From Pegoplata infirma (lineage: Eukaryota > Arthropoda > Insecta > Diptera > Anthomyiidae): 64,000 bases of DNA. The stretch covers positions 64,220,400 to 64,284,399 of the forward strand of contig OY992537.1 of assembly GCA_963921195.1 (NCBI GenBank), read 5' to 3'. The stretch's first letter is position 1. Each line of letters begins with the position of its first letter. Shown piece after piece: positions 57,349 through 64,000 of this stretch. Position numbers and translations under genes: made by a program. The notes beneath the pieces are model-generated. The model saw only the letters and a program-made list of their open reading frames with translations. It was not told where the DNA came from and did no database searches.

Positions 57349-58184
57349 ACCACACCGTGGTACAGGGTATAAAGAGTTTGTGCTGATGTTTGTAACTACC
57401 CGAAATATTGGTCCTAGACCCACTTTTAAGTATACCGATCGACTCAGTATCACTTTTTGAGTCGATCTAGCGATGTCCGTCCGTCCGTCCGGACGCGTCC
57501 GTCTGTCTGTCTGTCCATGTAAACGGTGTAAACACGATACAGGTCGCAATTTTTAATCAATTAACTTGAAATTCGAAACTTAAAATTCTGTTGGCCCAAG
57601 GACGAAGCCTATTGAAATTGGAATATATCGGTCCATGTTTTGACCTAGCCCCCTTACAAAGGTCCTCTTTAATTTTGGCTCAAATGACTCTAACAACCGT
57701 GTTATAATAGATATCGTTTCGAAATTTGACAGGTAAACGTATTTTGTATTCACAAATCACCAATCCGAATTTCAAAGGAACCGGACCTGTACTTCTTGTA
57801 GCCCCCATACAAACCACCTTCCCGATATTCCCATAAATCTCTCAAATTTCATGAAAATAGAAAATATTTAATTAAATTTTTGTTTGTGTGTGTTTAACGC
57901 ATACTTTAATGACCTTATCAAATCCGATTATTATCGGACCATTTTTGGACTTAGGCCCCATATGAAAATTTCGTCCGATATTCAGTTAAATCGGTTTATT
58001 GGCAACAAATAGGAGCATTTTTGACTCAAATGCGGTTTGTGGGTGTTTTTTACACTTATTAAAGACTTGACAAAAGATAGATCCAGTCGGTCCATGTTTG
58101 AACTTGGGACCCATTTTCCGGGAAACTCTGGTGTAGGGTATTATATGGTCGGTCTTGACCGACTATAACTTTCTTACTTGTTTT
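57349..58184 (-). mobile_element. DINE-like element, near-complete, other subfamily
   Basis: Starts CACACCGTGGTACAGGGTAT, then GATCGACTCAGTATCAC, the GTCCGTCCGTCCGG..GTCTGTCTGTCTG run at 57476-57517, AACACGATACAGGTCGCAA, and the end GGTGTAGGGTATTATATGG, TCGGTCTTGACCGACTATAA, CTTTCTTACTTGTTTT. Its ends differ from copies A-C, but the overall layout is shared. The fragment at 6123-6320 belongs to the same subfamily. Confidence 0.75.
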
Positions 58185-58504
58185 AAATTAAAGTTTGTCC
58201 AAAGCTCTTTGAAAGGGTTAAGGCACTGCGGGCCAGCATCCCTGAATTTTTGCCATAAACAGACCTCTGAACCTACATATATGGTACAAAAGAATTACAT
58301 ACAGGTGTTAAAGGATCGCTGGTCACGATTCTGGAATAAAATCATAATAGCGGATCTAATATGGCGGCCATGATTTTTTAATTCTTATTTTACGTTTTTT
58401 ACAATTCTTATGTTACGTTTATCCAAGTTAAAAACCTTTTTAATTTTAAGAAAATGAAAACAGTAATTCTTATTTTCCTTTTTTAGTTGTTGGCTTACAT
58501 ATGG
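58185..58504. other. Unassigned sequence and a REP-A scrap
   Basis: 58185-58400 shows nothing recognisable. 58405-58498 matches the REP-A segment with ATCCAAGTTA..AACC, AAGAAAATGAAAACAGTAAT and TCTTATTTTC. Confidence 0.45.
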
Positions 58505-61500
58505 GGCATTCCATGTCAAATCGGAAACTTTGAATATTTTTTTTTTTAGATTTTCCCAATTTGTTGACCTTCGAAAACTCCTTCGTGGCAAATTTTCCGA
58601 TTTTTTTGATGACCCGTTCAAAAGATATCGAATTTTTAAAAATTGGTAGTTTGTTCCTTTACTCAAACTTCCTTTACTCATAACTTCTTCAATAATGGTC
58701 CAAATTGCAATTTTAATTTTTCAAAGTTTTTGTTTTTTTACGTACTTTTTAAAAAATAATACGAAAAAATTCTTAAAAGTGCGATTTTTAAGTTTTAAAA
58801 TTTAAATCTCATTTTTGAAAAAGTATGTACTCTTTGATTTTCTTGAAATTTTTTTGAGTCAAACTTCTATCGATTCTACAAATTGTTTGCCCAGTAGGAA
58901 GTTTTAGTATAATTTTTCAATCTTAAAATCATTTCTACTGCTCCAATGGTGCGTTATAGAGGGGTCATTTCCAAGACCGACCCCCATTAAAAACATTTCT
59001 TCGGAACAAACTAATACCATATCTCCAATTTTTAAGGGGGTCCCACACAAAATTAAATTTTTTTTAAGTTTTCTCCAACCGCTCTAACTGCCCTAAGAGT
59101 GCCCTTAGAGCAATAAAATGTATGACCGACCCACAATATGTTTTTAGTCCAAACATTTTCTCTGAACATACCTACCCTCTATCTTTAACTATTAAGGCGG
59201 TCACCACACAATTTATTTTTTATTTTTTGTAAATTTGTTTTATTTAATCAGCTTCTACCGATCCGATGGTGCTTCCGATAGTGGTCATTAGTAACACCGA
59301 CTCCCATTTATTTTTACCCTCCGACATTTTTGTAAAAGATATCTACGCCCTATCTCCACTCCTTAAGTGGGCTTCCATTCAAAATTACATTTTTATAAAA
59401 TTTGCTCCAACTGTAATTTGTATTGGAGCCTACTTAGGGAGTCGAGATAGGGCGTAGGATTGTTTTATTATTATTTTATTTATTTATTCAGTCTATAGAT
59501 TACAATCCTTACAGACTAATCGATTGCATAAATTTTATCTTAAAATACTATACAAAATTTGTTTGTGTTTTAAAAAAAATTTTGGAGAGTAAAAATAAAT
59601 GGGGGTCGGTCTCACTAATGACCCCTCTCGGATACAACATTGGACCGGTAGAAGCTGATTAAATAAAAAAACTTTACAAAAAATAAAAAAAAAATTATGG
59701 GGACCGCATTAATAGTTAAAGATATGGGGTAGGTGTGTTCAGAAAAAAGGTTTGGACTAAAAAAATATTGTGGGTTGGTCATACATTTGATTGCTCTTAG
59801 GGCAGTTAGAGCGGTTGGAGCAAATTTTAAAAAATGTCATTTTGTGTGGGAGCCCCCTTAGAATTTGGAGATATGGTATTAGTTTGTTCCGAAGAAATGT
59901 TAAGACGTAAAAATTAATGGGGGTCGGTCTTGGAAATGACCCCTCTATGACGCACCTTTGGAGCAGTAGAAATGATTTGAAGATTGGAAAATTACACTAA
60001 AATTGTTTCAAAAATTTTTTAAAAATGGTAATAATTGTTATCCCACGGTCCTACTGGGCAAAAATTTTGTATAATCGATTAGAGATGGGCGCGTGAGTGG
60101 ATTTTGACTCACACTCACTCACGCTCACGCAAAAAATAATCGAATCACTCACGCAATTTTTTTATTTACTCACGCTCACTCACTATTCAAAAAACATACT
60201 GACGCTCACGCGTGACTCACGCCATATTCAATCACGCTCACGCGTGAGTCACGCAAAATCTACTCACGCAATAAAATTTTCTTACCAAACAAAAAAAAAC
60301 TTAAAAAAAAAAATTTTTACAAAAAATTAAAAAAAAAATGGGTAAATCCAAAAATCTAATCACGCAAACTCACGCAAAAAATAAATGACTCACTCACTAA
60401 TCACTCACTCAGATTTTTTTTCCGCTCACGCTCACTCACAATCACGTGATTGAAATGAAAATCACTCACACTCACGCGTGATTCACGCGTGATTCACGTG
60501 AATCACACAAATCACGTGACCAGCGCCCATCTTTATAATCGATAGAAGTTTTACACAAAAAAATTAAAAAAAAAAATCAAATTGACGTTTTCATTGAATT
60601 TTTCATTTGTTTGAAATTTTTGCTTTTTGGCAAAAACTGTTTTTATTTGCATTCAAATGGCCATCTACTGATAGAAATGCATAAAGTACTTCTAATGCAA
60701 TCAGCTTACAAACACCTAAGGCCAAAAATCTAAATTTGCGGTAGTTTGCAACAATCAAACTTCAGAAATGTGGAAAAGTCGATTGAAATTTCTTAAAAAT
60801 TATGTACTCTTTGGCATATTGTACTTGCACCTATAACGTATTCTTCGAAGATTTAAAATATATGGTCCCTATACTTGTTCAAAAAAGATGTATTTATGAA
60901 TTTGATGTGAAAAGTTCGTTGGTGATAACGGTTTGAAGTTAAAATTTCTTCATTTTCAATTTTTCGTTGATTTTTGGTCAGAAAATTTGCGCCGCTTTTT
61001 ACTTTTTAAAAGCTAATACGAAGAATGATAGCTGTCGTAATTCCTTACAGTATAAAACAGATCTCATGAATGTGCCCTCAATAGGAGCGGAGTACTAGCT
61101 ACACAAAGGTTGAGAGACAAAACGTGAAAGTCATCAAAAATCCACTTTTTTGCGAGGCACATTCGCAATATTATTTAAAAGAAGCCAGCACATCGCGTGA
61201 TCCAAATATTTTTTGATTTTTTGTAATAAAATCGATATAGCGTGTTAAAATTTTCATTAGCAAAAGTTTTGCAAAAATCTGGCATTTCACGATTTTCAAC
61301 TTTTGCTTGTATTTTCACGCGAAACGAATTTAGATTTAAAATATACCCGTCAGACGATTGCTTGTAATGCTTATTATGGATCGCATGCAAAAATTGGGAC
61401 TTAGTGTAACTATACACTAAAAACGCGCCAATTTTGTCTCCAGATAAACCGCCAGGGCACACACTGCCACGGCACAAACCGCTAATAGAAATTAATTTCT

Positions 61501-61915
61501 ATAAAAGACAATTGCTGGTACTTACTTATAAAGCTTTATCCCAAAACTGAGCGGCATTAATAAATTTTGAAGATTGTGGATTTTATGCTACTTTCAAAAT
61601 TTCGTTAATCAGAAATTGCATCACTTTTAAAAATTCACAATTTTGCATAATTGCAAAATAAGTTTCTTAACTAATTTGAGGGTGCTAAATCGAATATGAC
61701 CTTTAATTTGGTCCATCGTCATTAGATTTCGAGTAAATTGCATATCATGCATTAAGAGAGCAACTTTTTAAAACAAACTTTTAACCGCATACTAGAGCAC
61801 TTTTAAGAATTTTTTTGGACTTTTAAAAGTACGTAAAAAAACAAAAATTAAAAAAAAAAAAAAAGTTGCAGTTTGTATCTTTTGAACGGGTCATCAAAAA
61901 AATCTGAAAATTAAA
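58505..61915. repeat. Nested long inverted repeat
   Basis: Outer arms: about 58590-58785 (TTTTTTTGATGACCCGTTCA, AATTCTTAAAAGTGC) and 61795-61915 (GCACTTTTAAGAATT, TGAACGGGTCATCAAAAAAA). Inner arms: about 58880-59330 and 59580-60070. Examples are TTTGCCCAGTAGGA against TCCTACTGGGCAAA, AGGGGTCATTTCCAAGACCG against its complement near 59933, and GACCGACTCCCATTTATTTTTAC-like against GTAAAAATAAATGGG. A hAT-like MITE lies in the right inner flank (60081-60535). The start GGGGCATTCCATGTCAAATC suggests the same repeat family as 16985-17110. The minus frame at 61175-61477 matches no known domain. Confidence 0.75.
60081..60535. mobile_element. hAT-like MITE rich in TCACGC/CACGTG
   Basis: Starts TAGAGATGGGCGC and ends GCGCCCATCTTTA, near-perfect inverted termini. 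The 8 bp TAATCGAT is exactly repeated on both sides (60073-60080 and 60536-60543). The inside is a dense series of CTCACGC, ACTCAC and GCGTGAGTCACGC words, including several CACGTG palindromes near 60445, 60497 and 60515. No coding. The inverted repeat into which it jumped continues on both sides. Confidence 0.88.
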
Positions 61916-62319
61916 CACTACCCGGCTAAAAATAAATGTGTATGTTCATATATGCTTATATAAAGATCTTTATATGATCATATATGACTTATATGGAAAC
62001 ATATATGATATCATATATGCAAGAAACGATCCCATATATGTGGTCGTGTTTAAAATATGTGCCATATATGATATCATATATGGAACCATATATGCTATCA
62101 TAAAATGTTAAATTTGAACCAGAATTACAAAATAAAAGTTTTTTAGGTTAAAATTATATTATTACTTTACCAACGATTGACATACCTTAATATATATCAA
62201 TAATTTTACAAATATTGCAAAATATTCTGCATAAAAAAATTTTAGAAAAGGTAAGTTTTCATTAATATGTATTTAGAATTTTAAAATCATATGTATTAAT
62301 TTTTTCCAGTTCATCTACT
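61916..62319. repeat. CATATATG palindrome cluster and flanking sequence
   Basis: 61945-62105 holds about ten CATATATG/ATATATGATATCATATAT words, largely palindromic. The following 62105-62319 shows no gene. It may be the inside of a small DNA element whose ends I cannot define. Confidence 0.45.
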
Positions 62320-63336
62320 ACACTATAAATTATTTTGAAGTCCCTTACTGTCGCAATAGAAAATTGGAAATGGAAAGAAGGTATAAGAAGTTTGGAGGCC
62401 GAGTTACTAGTTGAAGAAAATTTAACCATGCGGAGCTACGTTAAGCTCGCTCAACTTGGAGGGGAGCGCATATACACCACCCTAACGCTTTCACTACGGT
62501 TCCAACACTACAAACTATTTTGAAAACGCTTACTTTCGCCATAGCAAATCGAAATGAAAAGAAGGTTTGATCAGTTTTAATGTTGAGTAACGATTTGGGA
62601 AGGACAACGTTTTTACTTGCAATTACAAGAAATCTGTTAATAAGCGAAATCGACAACCTGGCACATTGTCGCCATGATGTAAATTTACATGAAAAAAATG
62701 TTGGAAAAGGTAAGCTTTCATTAATATGTATTTGAATTTTAAAATCATGTTATAATTTTTTCCAGTTCATCGTCATAACAAGTTTAAGCGTGGACATTTT
62801 ATTCCAAAACAAGATCATATTCAAAATGAGTAAATGTAAATACGTCGCAAATACAATATTATTTAGTAATTTGATGTTGAAGAAAATTAAACTACGCAGC
62901 TTCGTTAATCTCGTGCAACTTGGTGGAGAGGTCATATGCACCACCATAATGTTGTCACTACGATTGCAATACTGCAAACTATTTTAAAAACCATTAATGT
63001 CGCCATAGCAAATTGGAAATGGAAAGATCGTATAAGCAGTTTTAAGGCCGAGTTAAGTTAAGCTCACTCAACTTGGAGAAGAGGACATATGCACCACCAG
63101 AAATGTTATCAATACGATTCCAACACTATAAATTATTTTGAAATCCCATACTGTCGCAATAGCAAATTGGAAATGGAAAGAACGTATAAGTTTGGAGGCC
63201 GAGTTACTATTTAAATAAAATTCAACCATGAGGAGCTACGTTAAGCTCGCTCAAGATGGAGGAGAGGGCATATGCACCACCATAACGTTATCACTACGGT
63301 TCCAACACTACAAAATATTTTAAAATCGCTTACCCC
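62320..63336. repeat. Family of 150-200 bp imperfect repeats
   Basis: Repeating order: AACACTACAAACTATTTTG, CTTACT.TCGCCATAGCAAAT, TGGAAATGGAAAG, GGCCGAGTTA, CGCTCAACTTGGAGG and CACCACCATAACG. Partial or full units start near 62325, 62505, 62880, 62970, 63120 and 63290, and another follows the foldback at 63796. Another block, GACAACCTGGCACATTGTCG, appears at 62651 and 63886. Short frames are not conserved between units. No gene recognised. Confidence 0.65.
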
Positions 63337-63795
63337 CAGCAAAAAAAGTGCGTAGTACTTCTATTTGGAGTGCTTTAAAACTACAACAAATGTAATGAAA
63401 TACAACAAAAATAACAAAAAACACAAGAAAAAAACACACAAACAGTTTTTTCTACTCCATAAAAAGTTGTTATTCAGCACTTAACTCATTACCTTCCGCG
63501 ACACTCCCATACAAAAGTAAGTAGATATTCAGTAGATAAGAAGTACTCCGAGCTTTCAAACAACTTCCAACTACTTCCACGGAGTAGTTCTTATCTACTG
63601 AATATCTACTTACATTTGTATGGAGGTGTCGCGATAGGTAATGAGTTAAGTGCTGAATATCTATGTATTCTGGACTAAAAAAAAACTGTTTGTGTGTTTT
63701 TGTCTTGTGTTTTTTGTTATTTTTGTTGTATTTCAATACATTTGTTTTAGTTTTAAAGCACTCCACTGAGAAGTGGTAATGACTTTTTTGGCAGG
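63337..63795. mobile_element. Small foldback MITE, nearly palindromic
   Basis: Left half 63337-63565 and right half about 63590-63795 are inverted copies: CACTTAACTCATTACC against GGTAATGAGTTAAGTG, GTAGATATTCAGTAGATAAG against CTTATCTACTGAATATCTAC, and GGAGTGCTTTAAAACTA against TAGTTTTAAAGCACTCC (last one partly mutated). Termini resemble CCCNGCCAAAAAAGT. It interrupts the repeat family, which resumes after it. Confidence 0.8.
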
Positions 63796-64000
63796 GACGT
63801 ATCATCAGTTTTAAGGTTGAGTAACGATTTCGAAAAGACAACGTTTTTACTTACAATCACACGAAAGCTGTCAATTAGCGAAAGTGACAACCTGGCACAT
63901 TGTCGCCATGATGTAAGTAAAAATAGTTTCTTATCCCTATCCTTCAAACATCGTTACACACATAACCCAAAAAGATAAAATACGTACTACTAATATATTG
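63796..64000. repeat. Continuation of the 150-200 bp repeat family
   Basis: ATCATCAGTTTTAAGGTTGA, GTAACGATTTCGAAAAGACA, ACGTTTTTACTTACAATCAC and GACAACCTGGCACATTGTCG match 62571-62672. The sequence runs to the window edge. Confidence 0.6.

Noticed and set aside
61175..61477. 100-codon minus-strand frame
   Set aside because: No domain recognised. It lies inside a repeat-derived inverted region, with start and end not supported by any splice or poly(A) signal.

Overview
The window is AT-rich, repeat-saturated DNA from an insect nucleus, most likely a fly. This is inferred from three things. There are many degenerate dispersed elements carrying GTCC/GTCTGTCT microsatellites, the layout of dipteran mini-me/DINE-like elements. 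There are non-LTR retrotransposons with a C-terminal RNase H. The one host-like gene has a 66 bp GT-AG intron. I see no bacterial-type genes, rRNA or CRISPR. The sequence does not fix the species.

Layout. 1-4750: a 35 bp palindromic minisatellite (core TATCGATA) broken by three small DNA transposons. 4783-5430: the only convincing host-type gene, the last two exons of a CAP-superfamily (GAPR-1-like) protein. 5.5-11 kb: a foldback repeat, DINE-like relics and TA-flanked MITEs. 11.2-12.2 kb: a dead LINE fragment. 12.5-13.8 kb: a foldback whose arms are tandem repeats. 14-18 kb: long inverted repeats. 18.2-23.9 kb: copies of a modular repeat called here REP-A, containing a 1.1 kb hAT-like element and a DINE-like element. 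24.4-26.6 kb: a second 35 bp minisatellite. 26.9-30.8 kb: nested hAT-like MITE, DINE-like and REP-A copies. 31.8-37.4 kb: inverted repeats, ending in a striking hairpin with about 926 bp arms. 37.4-40.9 kb: mostly unassigned, with a tRNA-like 74-mer and a foldback MITE. 40.9-54 kb: three LINE copies (two dead RNase H LINEs, one with a long open reverse transcriptase frame and an Asn-rich insert), plus another REP-A and DINE copy and a hammerhead-like motif. 54-64 kb: further foldbacks, a DINE-like element, a hAT-like MITE full of TCACGC/CACGTG, and a family of roughly 150-200 bp repeats.

The genes do not form a pathway. The window reads as a transposon graveyard around one short gene end. Best-supported structural results are 8 bp target duplications flanking hAT-like elements (2605-3153, 26964-28114, 18890-20026, 60081-60535), TA duplications flanking Tc1/mariner-like MITEs, and several long inverted repeats. 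The most unusual are the 35272-37400 hairpin, the two 35 bp arrays that share one half of their unit but differ in the other, the satellite-armed foldback, and the hammerhead-like motif near 45.3 kb.
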